The notes under the pieces: model-generated
Seen by the model: only the letters and a program-made list of their open reading frames with translations
What the model was told of the DNA's origin: nothing
Database searches by the model: none
From: an uncultured Gemmiger sp.
Lineage (GTDB): Bacteria > Bacillota > Clostridia > Oscillospirales > Ruminococcaceae
NCBI GenBank assembly: GCA_944388135.1
Contig: CALXHP010000001.1
Span: forward strand, 1-64,000
Length of the DNA: 64,000 nucleotides
Reading direction: 5' to 3'
Position numbers and translations under genes: made by a program
Shown: positions 8,489 through 16,790 of the stretch, piece by piece
Position numbering within the stretch: the stretch's first letter is position 1
Layout: every line of letters starts with the position of its first letter

Positions 8489-8848
8489 ATGAAGTTCGTG
8501 TTTCAATTTGCCCGGATCGTGGCCTTCTGCCTGCTGGGCGAGATACTGGCCGCCGTGCTGCCGCTGCCCATTCCCGCCAGTGTCTATGGTTTGCTGCTGA
8601 TGGTAGCGGCCCTCAAGCTGGGGCTGCTGAAACTGGAACAGGTGCGGGAGACCGGTTTGTTTTTGACCGGGATCTTTCCGCTGCTCTTTGTTCCGGCGGC
8701 CAGCGGCGTCATGGAACTGGGAAGCCAGCTGGCGGAGGTATTCATTCCGGTGCTCATCGCCATCATTCCCATCACCGCGCTGGTCATGGCCGTTACCGGC
8801 AGCGTGGCCCAGCATTTCACCGCCCGGCAGGAGGTAGAAAAGTCATGA
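8489..8848 (+). CDS. lrgA: Holin-like protein, CidA/LrgA family
   Basis: A 119-residue protein with four predicted membrane segments and the family signature ILAAVLPLPIPASVYGLLLM near the N-terminus and FLTGIFPLLFVPAASGVM in the middle. Characterised members, with LrgB, affect autolysis and export small metabolites such as pyruvate. The ATG at 8489 is preferred over a TTG at 8483 because AAAGAGG sits 8 bases upstream of the ATG and only 2 from the TTG. Overlaps lrgB by four bases (ATGA). Confidence 0.85.
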   Translation: MKFVFQFARIVAFCLLGEILAAVLPLPIPASVYGLLLMVAALKLGLLKLEQVRETGLFLTGIFPLLFVPAASGVMELGSQLAEVFIPVLIAIIPITALVMAVTGSVAQHFTARQEVEKS

Positions 8849-9540
8849 GTGAATTTTTGCAGCACTGCGGCAGCTGGGGCGTCTTTGCCACGCTGGCTGC
8901 CTACGCCCTGGGGGTTCTGATCAACCGCAAAACCAAACTGGCCCTTTTCAATCCGCTGCTGATGGGCAGTATCTTTATGATCGTCTTTCTGCGCTGCTTT
9001 GCCATCCCCTATGCCGACTACAGTTCCAGCGCAGCCCCGGTGAACTGGTTGCTGGCCCCCGCCACCGTCAGCCTGGCCATTCCTTTGTATGAAAAATGGG
9101 ACCTGCTGGAGAAAAATGTGGGCGCCATCCTGGCCGCCATTCTGGCAGGCGTCATTACCAGCCTGGGCAGTGTACTGGTCATAGCCTGGGTGCTGAATAT
9201 GCAGCGCGCCAACGCCGTCACTCTGCTGCCCAAATCGGTGACCACCGCCATCGGCATGGACATTGCCGAAACCCTGGGCGGCACGGCGGCTCTGGCAGGG
9301 GCCGTCATCATCCTGACCGGCATTGCCGGCAGCCTGCTGGCGGAAACCGTCTGCAAGGTCTGCCACATCACCCATCCCATTGCCAAAGGGTTGGCACTGG
9401 GCACTTCGGCCCACGCGGTGGGCACCAGCAAAGCCCTGGAAATGGGCGAAGTGGAAGGCGCTATCAGCGGTCTGGCCATTGCGGTAGCCGGTGTTCTGAC
9501 CGCCGTGCTGGCGCCGGTGGCTGCCAACTTCCTGCCCTGA
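8845..9540 (+). CDS. lrgB: LrgB/CidB-family membrane protein
   Basis: Partner of LrgA. The 231-residue multi-pass protein carries conserved LrgB segments: ALFNPLL, LAPATVSLAIPLYE, LPKSVTTAIGMDIAE, and the C-terminal LGTSAHAVGTSKALEMGEVEGAISGLA. The ATGA overlap with lrgA implies coupled translation. No LytSR-type regulator is adjacent. A strong terminator follows. Confidence 0.9.
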   Translation: MSEFLQHCGSWGVFATLAAYALGVLINRKTKLALFNPLLMGSIFMIVFLRCFAIPYADYSSSAAPVNWLLAPATVSLAIPLYEKWDLLEKNVGAILAAILAGVITSLGSVLVIAWVLNMQRANAVTLLPKSVTTAIGMDIAETLGGTAALAGAVIILTGIAGSLLAETVCKVCHITHPIAKGLALGTSAHAVGTSKALEMGEVEGAISGLAIAVAGVLTAVLAPVAANFLP

Positions 9541-9560
9541 ACTTCGTATAGGACACATAA

Positions 9561-9589
9561 ACGGCACCCGTTCTCGGGTGCCGTTTTTT
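9561..9589 (+). terminator. Terminator after lrgB
   Basis: ACGGCACCCG-TTCT-CGGGTGCCGT followed by TTTTT. Read on the other strand it has a weaker T-tract, so it may also end the convergent P-type ATPase transcript. Confidence 0.9.
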
Positions 9590-9594
9590 GCATC

Positions 9595-12237
9595 TTATCT
9601 CCGAAGTCTGCGCCGCTGCACCGCTTTGACCAGTTCCACAACGGGAATGACCAGCACGGCCAGCGCCAGGGCGATGAGATATTCCGCCAAAGATACCGGT
9701 GTGAACCCGAACATCCGGGCAACAACGGGGATCTCCAGCACGGCTGTGGTCAGCACCAGGCTGCCCAGCATAGCCCCCCACAACACCGGATTGTGGGTGT
9801 GCAGGGTGAATACACTCTTACGCTGGCTGCGCAGATTGAAGCTGTGGAAAATTTCGCACATGCTCATGGTCAGGAAGGCCATGGTCATACCGTCGGGGCT
9901 GACCCCTTTGGGCATTTCCAGGGTCCCCACTTCGATACAGTGGCCAAGGATGTAAGAAATCATCGTAATGGCGGTGATAAGCACCCCCTGGTAGGCAATG
10001 TCAGCGCCCAGCCCCCCGGCAAAAATGCCGTCCGAGGCCCGACGGGGCGGCCGGGACATGGTGTCCGGTTCCCCCGGCTCCATCCCCAAAGCCAGTGCCG
10101 GGAAACAGTCGGTGATCAGGTTGATGAAGAGAAGGTGCACCGGATTGAGCAGCGTAAAGCCCAGCAGCGTAGCCCCGAACACCCCCAGCACCTCGCTCAT
10201 GTTGGAGGCCAGCAGGAACTGGATGGATTTGCGGATGTTATCATAGATACGGCGGCCTTCCTCCACGGCGGCCACGATGGTGGCAAAGTTATCGTCAGCC
10301 AGCACCATATCGGCCACATTTTTGGTCACATCGGTGCCGGTGATCCCCATACCGATGCCGATATCCGCCATCTTGATGGAAGGTGCGTCGTTGACACCGT
10401 CCCCGGTCATGGCAGTGACCGCCCCCTGGCTGCGCCAGGCAGCCACAATGCGCGTTTTGTGTTCCGGCTGGACACGGGCATAGACGCTGTACTGCTCCAC
10501 CCGCCGGGCCAGTTCCTCCTCCGAAAGGGCATCCAGTTCCGCGCCGGTGATGGCCTGGTCCGCCCGTTCCAGAATCCCCAGCTGCCGGGCGATGGCCACG
10601 GCGGTATCCTTGTGGTCGCCGGTGATCATCACCGGACGTATGCCGGCCCGGCGACACTCCCGGATGGCGTCCTCCACTTCCGGCCGCACCGGGTCCATCA
10701 TGCCGGTAAGCCCCAAAAAGCAAAGGTTCTGTTCCAGCGCTTCCGGCTCATGGGAAGCAGGTTTTTCCGGCCAGAACCGCCGGGCAGCCGCCAGCACCCG
10801 CAGGGCCTGGTCCGCCATGGCCTTGTTCCGGGCCAGCAATTCGGCCCGTTTGGCCTCGGTCATGGGATGCTCCACCCCGTTTTCCCACCAGGTGGTGCAG
10901 CGCTGCAGCACCACATCGGGGGCGCCTTTGGTGTACTGGATATACCCTTCGGCGGTCCGATGGATGGTGGACATCATCTTGCGGCCGGAATCAAAAGGTG
11001 CTTCGTCCGCCCGGGGCTGCTGTGCTTCCAGCTGGTCTTTGGGCATTCCCTGGGCCGCAGCGAAATCCACCAGGGCTGCTTCGGTGGGCTCCCCTTCCGC
11101 CTTTCCGTCAGGCCCCAGGTTTGCGTCGTTGCAAAGTGCCATAGCCGTGGCCAGGGCAGTGGTATCTCCCTGGTGTTCCACCACCGTCATCCGGTTCTGG
11201 GTCAGGGTGCCGGTTTTATCGGTACAGATGACCTGGGTGCACCCCAAAGTTTCCACCGCCGTTAGACGGCGGATCACCGCCTTGCGCCGGCTCATATTGG
11301 TGACCCCGATGGAGAGCACCACCGTCACCACGGTGGCCAGCCCCTCCGGGATGGCTGCCACTGCCAGAGAGACCGCCACCATAAAAGTGGAAAGGACGCT
11401 CTCCATGGTAAAGGAGCCCGCTGCCGCCAGATCAAAGACGAAAATAAAGACGCAGATGGCCAGCACCAGTTTGGACAGGGTGCGCCCCAGTTCGTCCAGA
11501 CGCCGCTGCAGCGGCGTCTGTTCCTCCTCAGTACCGGCCAGGGCTCCGGCGATCTTGCCCATTTCGGTGTGCATGCCGGTGGCGGTGACCATCGCCCGGC
11601 CACGGCCGTAGACCACCGTGGAGCCCATGTAGCACATATTTTTCCGGTCCGCCAGCGGTACATCCTTCTGCCCGGGTGCCAGCCCCAGCAATTGGGTCAC
11701 CTTGGTCACCGGCACACTCTCGCCAGTGAGGGCGGCCTCCTCGATCTTCAGGCTGGCACTTTCCAGCAGCCGGCCGTCGGCAGGCACACTGTCCCCCGCT
11801 TCCAGTACCACCAGATCCCCCGGCACCAGTTCGTCGCTGTGCAGCACCGTCTGGTGACCGTCCCGCACCACCTTGCAGGTAGCGGCCGTCATCGTCTGCA
11901 AAGCCTCGATGGCCGCTTCCGCCTTGCTTTCCTGAAAGACCCCCAGCACCGCATTGAGGAGCACCACGATCAAAATAATGGCAGCTTCGGCAAAGTCCTC
12001 CCCCGCCAGGTAGTTGGTCGCACCGGAAATTGCTGCCGCCGCCAGCAGAATCAACAGCATGGGGTCTTTGAGCTGCGCCCCAAACCGCTGCAGCAAGGTG
12101 GGCTTGGGGGCCGCCCGCAGTTTGTTGGGGCCGTACTGCTGCAGGCGTGTTTCGGCCTGCTGCCGGGTGAGCCCCTGTTCCGAAGTTTCCAGCTGCCGCA
12201 AGAGATCGGCAACCGACTGGGTATATGCCTGTTTCAT
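9595..12237 (-). CDS. P2-type cation-transporting ATPase (Ca2+/Mn2+ exporter type)
   Basis: An 880-residue P-type ATPase with all catalytic motifs: TGES (about residue 171), PEGL in the fourth membrane helix (about 297), DKTGTLT phosphorylation site (about 339), TGDHKDT, and TGDGVND (about 612), plus ten expected membrane helices. Sequence alone suggests a calcium pump of the SERCA/PMCA bacterial group, but the upstream yybP-ykoY riboswitch argues that manganese export is at least part of the role, as for other P-type ATPases under this riboswitch. The ATG at 12237 follows AAAGGAG; the longer frame to 12306 would run through the riboswitch terminator. Substrate remains inferred. Confidence 0.9.
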   Translation of the reverse strand: MKQAYTQSVADLLRQLETSEQGLTRQQAETRLQQYGPNKLRAAPKPTLLQRFGAQLKDPMLLILLAAAAISGATNYLAGEDFAEAAIILIVVLLNAVLGVFQESKAEAAIEALQTMTAATCKVVRDGHQTVLHSDELVPGDLVVLEAGDSVPADGRLLESASLKIEEAALTGESVPVTKVTQLLGLAPGQKDVPLADRKNMCYMGSTVVYGRGRAMVTATGMHTEMGKIAGALAGTEEEQTPLQRRLDELGRTLSKLVLAICVFIFVFDLAAAGSFTMESVLSTFMVAVSLAVAAIPEGLATVVTVVLSIGVTNMSRRKAVIRRLTAVETLGCTQVICTDKTGTLTQNRMTVVEHQGDTTALATAMALCNDANLGPDGKAEGEPTEAALVDFAAAQGMPKDQLEAQQPRADEAPFDSGRKMMSTIHRTAEGYIQYTKGAPDVVLQRCTTWWENGVEHPMTEAKRAELLARNKAMADQALRVLAAARRFWPEKPASHEPEALEQNLCFLGLTGMMDPVRPEVEDAIRECRRAGIRPVMITGDHKDTAVAIARQLGILERADQAITGAELDALSEEELARRVEQYSVYARVQPEHKTRIVAAWRSQGAVTAMTGDGVNDAPSIKMADIGIGMGITGTDVTKNVADMVLADDNFATIVAAVEEGRRIYDNIRKSIQFLLASNMSEVLGVFGATLLGFTLLNPVHLLFINLITDCFPALALGMEPGEPDTMSRPPRRASDGIFAGGLGADIAYQGVLITAITMISYILGHCIEVGTLEMPKGVSPDGMTMAFLTMSMCEIFHSFNLRSQRKSVFTLHTHNPVLWGAMLGSLVLTTAVLEIPVVARMFGFTPVSLAEYLIALALAVLVIPVVELVKAVQRRRLRR

Positions 12238-12265
12238 CGCGGGTCGCTCCTTTCCGTGCGGGAAG

Positions 12266-12301
12266 AAAAAACTCATGCACAGGGAGATCCTGTGCATGAG
12301 T
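12266..12301 (-). terminator. Riboswitch expression-platform terminator
   Basis: Minus-strand ACTCATGCACAGG pairs with CCTGTGCATGAGT around a 5-base loop, followed by TTTTTTC. It lies before the ATPase start codon, so it must be bypassed for expression. Its 5' arm includes the CTCATG that also forms the 3' strand of the aptamer P1 helix. Confidence 0.85.
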
Positions 12302-12393
12302 CTCATTCTCTGGTATTTCGGCGGTCCGGGCCGGTCGGCCGGGTATGGCGAACGCGCCGCACACCATGCGGTGTGGAATTACTCCCTCATGGT
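12293..12393 (-). ncRNA. yybP-ykoY manganese riboswitch
   Basis: The minus-strand leader has the class hallmarks: GAGGGAGTA just after the P1 5' strand, a GC-rich multi-helix middle, and AATGAGA before the P1 3' strand. P1 is CATGAG (12386-12391) with CTCATG (12295-12300). Because that 3' strand is shared with the terminator hairpin, Mn2+ binding should stabilise P1 and prevent termination, an ON switch typical of this class upstream of Mn2+ exporters. The assignment is from motif reading, not a covariance search. Confidence 0.72.
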
Positions 12394-12399
12394 ATTTTT

Positions 12400-12429
12400 A
12401 TTGTACCCGGGCCAGAGCCTGTTTGTCAA
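12400..12429 (-). promoter_or_regulatory. Promoter of the riboswitch-ATPase transcript
   Basis: TTGACA, 18 bases, TACAAT on the minus strand, placing the transcript start immediately upstream of the aptamer P1 helix. Confidence 0.75.
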
Positions 12430-12453
12430 GAATAACCACAGGCAAAAAACACA

Positions 12454-14472
12454 TCAGGCTGTTTTTTCCACTGTAACGCCGGTGACCGTGATGGGCGTGT
12501 CATCCAGGGTATGCACCGCGGTGCGCCAGTAGTACAGGGGGGTGCCGGTGGTGAAGGTAAAGGTCATGGTTTCGGGTTCGATCACGGTGAATTCAATGTC
12601 CAGTTTGTAGGTTTCCTGGTTGATGAGCCCGTGGCGGGCATAGATGTAGCTGTGATCAAAGCCGCTGCCCGTCAGGGTCACGCTGTAACTGCCCGGGAAA
12701 AGCATCCACTGCTGGGTCATCATCTCGCCACCGCTGCCCAGCTCCACCCCGTCCGAGGTGATGGACCCGTTGGTCACAGCGGACAGCCGCAGATCCATGG
12801 GGCGGGCATCGGTTTCCGGCGTCGGGTCGGGCGTCAGGTCCAGAGGCTCCACGCTGCCGAGGAGGATACCGTCCAGCCGATAGTAATACAGGGCAAAGGA
12901 ATCCCGGGCCAGTTCATCCTCATCCAGGAATACATAGAGCGTGTCCGCCGAGAGGGTGTTCATCTCCCCGGCCAGCGTCACCGCGGCCAGATTGCCATCC
13001 ATATGGCCCATGTAGAAGCTGTTGGACGTCCAGCCATGGTCCGCCGCAAAGGCCGCCAGATCCCAGAATTCGTCGTGTTCAAAATCAAAACTGGCAAAAG
13101 CCATGTGGGTGAATTTCCCGCTCTCTGCCAGGGTCTCCCAGCCAGGGTCCGTCAGTATCGTTTCATCGGCATAGGTGGCGTTGTCATGATAGGTGGCAAA
13201 CCGTTTGGCCAGTTCCTCCTTCATGCCGTACGCCTGCACCACCGCACAAGCGGCCAGCAGCACCGCGGCGGCGCGGCCTTTCCACAGGCGCAGCACCACC
13301 CCGCAGGCCAGCAGCAGCACCAGCAGCCCGGCCAGCCAGGCCAGCCGTGCGCAGGAGGAAAACATCGCCCACACATCCATGAGCAGCTGGGGAATGGGCA
13401 CGGTACCCAGGGTCTTGCCCCCCAGCGTCACGGTATTGCCCATGGCGGCCACTCCATCCAGGACCAGCACCACCGCCCCGTCGATCAGCCAGGCCCGGTG
13501 GCGGGGGAAAAATCCGCGGCCCTTGCCCCGGACCCCCGCAACGATCAGGCTGACTGCCGCCACGGCCAGCGCCAGCACGGCACCCAAACCGATATAGATA
13601 TCCTGCTCCCAGCTGGCAGCCAGACCCGGAACCACCAGGTTGACCAGGTCCGCCCCATTGAGGTAGCCGTTGGAATAGCCGGCGAAATTGGAAGCAAAGG
13701 CCCCCAATACCACCAGTTCCGCCAGGGCAGCCCCGCAAAAGCAGACCACCGGCAGCAATACCGACGCCGGGCCCTTCTTTTGCAGACCCCGGCGCACAGC
13801 GTACCCCACCAGAACAATGCCCACCATGGGCAGATAGTACAGATGGATACCGCCGCAGAGGATGCCCATAAACGCCCATACCAGACAGGCCCGGCGCGTG
13901 GTGGGCAATACTCTGTCACTGTTCAGCCACAGCCAGACCGCCAGCAGGATCAGCCAGTTGGCAGCCAGCGCCGTGTGGGCAAACATCCGGATGGTCAGCG
14001 CCGGGAAAAGCACCGCCACCCCGGCCCCGGCCACGGTAGCCCAGCAGCGGGCAGTCTGATGGGGACGTACCCCGCCCAGCCGTGCCAGAATGGCCTGGGC
14101 CAGCCCGCCCTGAAGGGCATAGCAAAGCAGTCCCCACCAACCGAAATACTGAAATCTTCCCGGGAGGATGGGGCTCAGCAGCTTGCCCAACAAGGCCAGC
14201 AGAGGGATGGAGTCGGTGAAAAGGATGCTGGTACGGTACGGGTAGATGACGCTGTAGTTAGCTCCCAGATAAGGCAGCCGCACCGGGCTGTTCCGGAAAA
14301 AGACCCAGCCCAGATAATGCTGGGAAGGGTCCGGGCTGGCGTTGTTGAGGATCCAGTCCACACAGGTGGGGTCCAGTACCCGCACCCCGTATAAAGCCAC
14401 AAAGACCAGCGCGCCCAACAGCGCGCCGGTCAGCGGCCAGCGATAATTTCGGATCGCAGCAGTTTTTTGCAT
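12454..14472 (-). CDS. DUF6311-type polytopic membrane protein, possibly a GT-C glycosyltransferase
   Basis: A 672-residue protein with about ten membrane segments in residues 10-420 and a soluble C-terminal domain of roughly 230 residues facing outward. The N-terminal loop DPSQHYLGWVFFRNSP and the FTDSIPLLALL segment match my recollection of the DUF6311 family, whose fold resembles GT-C enzymes that use polyprenyl-phosphate sugars. Acceptor and donor are unknown. It lies 9 bases after a mutarotase-like gene on the same strand, consistent with a sugar-related role. Confidence 0.65.
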   Translation of the reverse strand: MQKTAAIRNYRWPLTGALLGALVFVALYGVRVLDPTCVDWILNNASPDPSQHYLGWVFFRNSPVRLPYLGANYSVIYPYRTSILFTDSIPLLALLGKLLSPILPGRFQYFGWWGLLCYALQGGLAQAILARLGGVRPHQTARCWATVAGAGVAVLFPALTIRMFAHTALAANWLILLAVWLWLNSDRVLPTTRRACLVWAFMGILCGGIHLYYLPMVGIVLVGYAVRRGLQKKGPASVLLPVVCFCGAALAELVVLGAFASNFAGYSNGYLNGADLVNLVVPGLAASWEQDIYIGLGAVLALAVAAVSLIVAGVRGKGRGFFPRHRAWLIDGAVVLVLDGVAAMGNTVTLGGKTLGTVPIPQLLMDVWAMFSSCARLAWLAGLLVLLLACGVVLRLWKGRAAAVLLAACAVVQAYGMKEELAKRFATYHDNATYADETILTDPGWETLAESGKFTHMAFASFDFEHDEFWDLAAFAADHGWTSNSFYMGHMDGNLAAVTLAGEMNTLSADTLYVFLDEDELARDSFALYYYRLDGILLGSVEPLDLTPDPTPETDARPMDLRLSAVTNGSITSDGVELGSGGEMMTQQWMLFPGSYSVTLTGSGFDHSYIYARHGLINQETYKLDIEFTVIEPETMTFTFTTGTPLYYWRTAVHTLDDTPITVTGVTVEKTA

Positions 14473-14481
14473 GGGAACCCC

Positions 14482-15363
14482 TCAGCGCACAAAGGTGGTG
14501 GACAAGGTGGTGGACCAGCTTTCCCCCTGCTTCAGCGAAACGGCACAGGGACGCTGCTCCCATTCCAGGGGACCGTCCTCCTCCCCCGGCAGGCTGTGCC
14601 AGGGCTCGATGCAGACAAAGCGCAGCGGTTTTTTCAGAGCCGACCAGATCAGGACATAAGGATACCCCTCCACATCGCAGATGACGCTGCGGCCGGTATC
14701 CTTCTCCACGATAGAAACATGCTGGCTGCGCAGGTTGACCATGCAATGGCTGTCATTGTCAAAGAGGTCGTCGGTAAGGGGGATGGCCTCGGTGTTGCGG
14801 GCCAGATAATAGCTCTGACCGTTGAGCAGTCCGTTGGGCCGGGCACTGACGCACAGAGGAGACTCAATGCCGTCAAACCGGATCTCGTAATCCTGGGTGG
14901 TGTGGCGGCTGTCGAAGGGGACCGCAAAGGCCGGATGGTACCCGATGCCAAAGCGCAGCTGTTCTTCCACAGGGTTCTCTACACAAAGGGTGTGGTGGAC
15001 CGTCTCCCCCTCCAGCACAAAGGTGGAGCGCAACACAAAGGCGTAGGGCCATTTGGGCAGCGTCTGGGCATTGGCGTGCAGCTCAAATTCCAGGGTATAC
15101 TCGGTCCGGCGGGTCAGGGTATGCTCCACATCCCGGGCAAAGCCATGCTGGCCGCCCTGGTACTCCACCCCCTTGGCGATCATCTTGCCGCCGGTGAGTT
15201 TGCCGGTGTAAGGGAAAAGAATGGGCGCATGACGCCCCCAGACAGAGGGATCACCGCACCAGAGCAATTCCGCCCCGGTGGGTTTGTGGATGATGCTGAC
15301 CGCCTCGGCCCCGTGGGTATCCACTGTCAGGCGCAGGATGTCATTTTCAATGGTATGCTGCAT
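14482..15363 (-). CDS. Aldose 1-epimerase family protein (LacX/YeaD-like)
   Basis: A 293-residue galactose-mutarotase-fold protein. Family marks include HGAEAVSI near the start, WGRHAPILFPYTGKL around residue 43-57, HGFARD near 73, FGIGYHPAF near 140 with the conserved histidine, and the C-terminal FVCIEPWHSLP. Mutarotases interconvert anomers of sugars; this LacX-like branch has poorly defined substrates. ATG at 15363 follows AGGAGG by 8 bases. Co-transcribed with the DUF6311 gene. Confidence 0.8.
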   Translation of the reverse strand: MQHTIENDILRLTVDTHGAEAVSIIHKPTGAELLWCGDPSVWGRHAPILFPYTGKLTGGKMIAKGVEYQGGQHGFARDVEHTLTRRTEYTLEFELHANAQTLPKWPYAFVLRSTFVLEGETVHHTLCVENPVEEQLRFGIGYHPAFAVPFDSRHTTQDYEIRFDGIESPLCVSARPNGLLNGQSYYLARNTEAIPLTDDLFDNDSHCMVNLRSQHVSIVEKDTGRSVICDVEGYPYVLIWSALKKPLRFVCIEPWHSLPGEEDGPLEWEQRPCAVSLKQGESWSTTLSTTFVR

Positions 15364-15418
15364 AGCTGTTACCTCCTGTTTCCTATGGTTCTCCGCCGCG
15401 GCGGGGTCCGTGTCCGGT

Positions 15419-16285
15419 TTACAGGGCCACCACCTGCAGAAGCATGCCGGCCACCGCGCCGACCGCCCACAGAAGGCCCGTCATGAACAGGTTCTGCTTC
15501 CAGCTGGGGTTGACCCGCCACAGGACGGCCAGGCCCACACCGGCCCCCGCCGTCAGCCCGGCGAACAGGCTGCCGAAGGAGATCGCCCCTTCGATATACA
15601 GCTGGGCCAGCAGCACACTGGCGGCACAGTTGGGCACCAGACCCACCAAAGCGGTGAGCATAGGCTGGAACACGCCCATACCGGCCAGGGCCGACGTGAT
15701 GGCCGTCTCCCCTACCGAGGCAAAGACCAGGCCGATCAGCAGACTGAAGAGCAGAATAAAGACAAAGATTTCCAGTGTGTGGCGCAGTGCCGCCAGCCAG
15801 ATTCCACAATGTTCCTCGTGTTCCTCGTGGCAGTCCACTTCGTCGGCATGACCGGCGTAGCCGCCATACAGGGATTTGGGCAGCACATGACGCAGCGGCA
15901 CATCCAGCAGCGCGCCGCCCACCATGCCGAACACAGCCTTGCAGAGCAGCAGCACCACCAGACTGGGCCACTTGGAGGGTTCGGCCGCCAGCAGCGGCAC
16001 CGCTTCATCGCTGGTGGCGATGAACACCGCCAGCAGCGTGCCGGGGGTGATGACCCGACTGGCATACAGGTTGGACGCCACAGCGCTGAATCCGCACTGG
16101 GGCACGCAGCCCAGCAGCGAACCGGGCAAAAAGCCCCACCGTCCGCCGCCGGCCAAAGCCCGCTCGATCCGGGCGCCATGGTGACGTTCCAGCCATTCGA
16201 TCAGCAGGTACGCCAGGTACAAAAACGGCAGCATTTTGACGCTGTCGGTCAATGCATCCCGCAGCACATCTACAAAAAATTCCAT
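15419..16285 (-). CDS. Putative heavy-metal/arsenic efflux permease (ArsP_2-like)
   Basis: A 288-residue protein with eight to ten membrane segments. The first half has LGCVPQCGFSAVASNLYASRV and the second half VGLVPNCAASVLLAQLY, a pseudo-repeat with paired cysteine/proline motifs typical of the putative 10-TM heavy-metal exporter family. A cytoplasmic loop near residue 150 is rich in His, Cys and Glu (DCHEEHEEHC), a likely metal-binding patch. ATG at 16285 has AGAGG upstream. Substrate is not determinable from sequence. Confidence 0.7.
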   Translation of the reverse strand: MEFFVDVLRDALTDSVKMLPFLYLAYLLIEWLERHHGARIERALAGGGRWGFLPGSLLGCVPQCGFSAVASNLYASRVITPGTLLAVFIATSDEAVPLLAAEPSKWPSLVVLLLCKAVFGMVGGALLDVPLRHVLPKSLYGGYAGHADEVDCHEEHEEHCGIWLAALRHTLEIFVFILLFSLLIGLVFASVGETAITSALAGMGVFQPMLTALVGLVPNCAASVLLAQLYIEGAISFGSLFAGLTAGAGVGLAVLWRVNPSWKQNLFMTGLLWAVGAVAGMLLQVVAL

Positions 16286-16315
16286 AAAACCTCTATATAC
16301 TTTCTATTGTGTTTT

Positions 16316-16687
16316 TCAGCGGAAACTGCGCAGCAGTTTTACCGCCGGACGCACGGCTCTGTCGGGAATGCGTTCCCGGAACCGTGCCACCGTACGGGCC
16401 GAAAAGGGCATCTTGTCACTGAAAGTCTCCATCCCCAGAAAATACTGCAGATAAGGGCTTTCCTGCACCAGGGACACCACTTCCCGGTCGGACACGCGGT
16501 AATGGAGCTGAATGATCCGGCACCCCAGCGCGACCCGCGCCGAGATGGCCGCCTTGCCCCCGGGGGCAAACAGCTCACTGTAGGATTTTTCAAACTGGTC
16601 CCAGTCAATGGCATCTGCCAGCAGCATCCAGCGGTTGCGGCCGCTGAGCTCGCCGTGATAGGGCGGCAGATAGTCATAGATGGACAT
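16316..16687 (-). pseudogene. N-terminal remnant of an IS1182/IS5-type transposase
   Basis: The 123 residues match the N-terminal DUF772-type domain of transposases (MSIYDYLPPYHGELSGRN, a helix with ISARVALGCRIIQLHYRVSDREVV, and a PYLQYFLGMETF segment) and then stop after VARFRERIPDR..KLLRSFR. The DDE catalytic domain, another 250-350 residues in intact elements, is absent, and no matching terminal inverted repeats are evident. The remnant ends 30 bases before the permease start, so its decay or deletion may have brought that permease under a new upstream context. Confidence 0.6.
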
Positions 16688-16790
16688 TTGTTTTTCCCGG
16701 GCACGATACACAGCCAAGGCCCCTTTCCGTTTTGGGGCCCCTGCCCCGGATACAGCGCAGATCCTGCCCCAGCAGGCCCGCCCTGTTGTG

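Noticed and set aside
9595..12237. Heavy-metal (CopA-type) assignment for the riboswitch-controlled ATPase
   Set aside because: It has PEGL rather than CPC in the fourth membrane helix and lacks N-terminal metal-binding CxxC domains, so it belongs with P2-type pumps.
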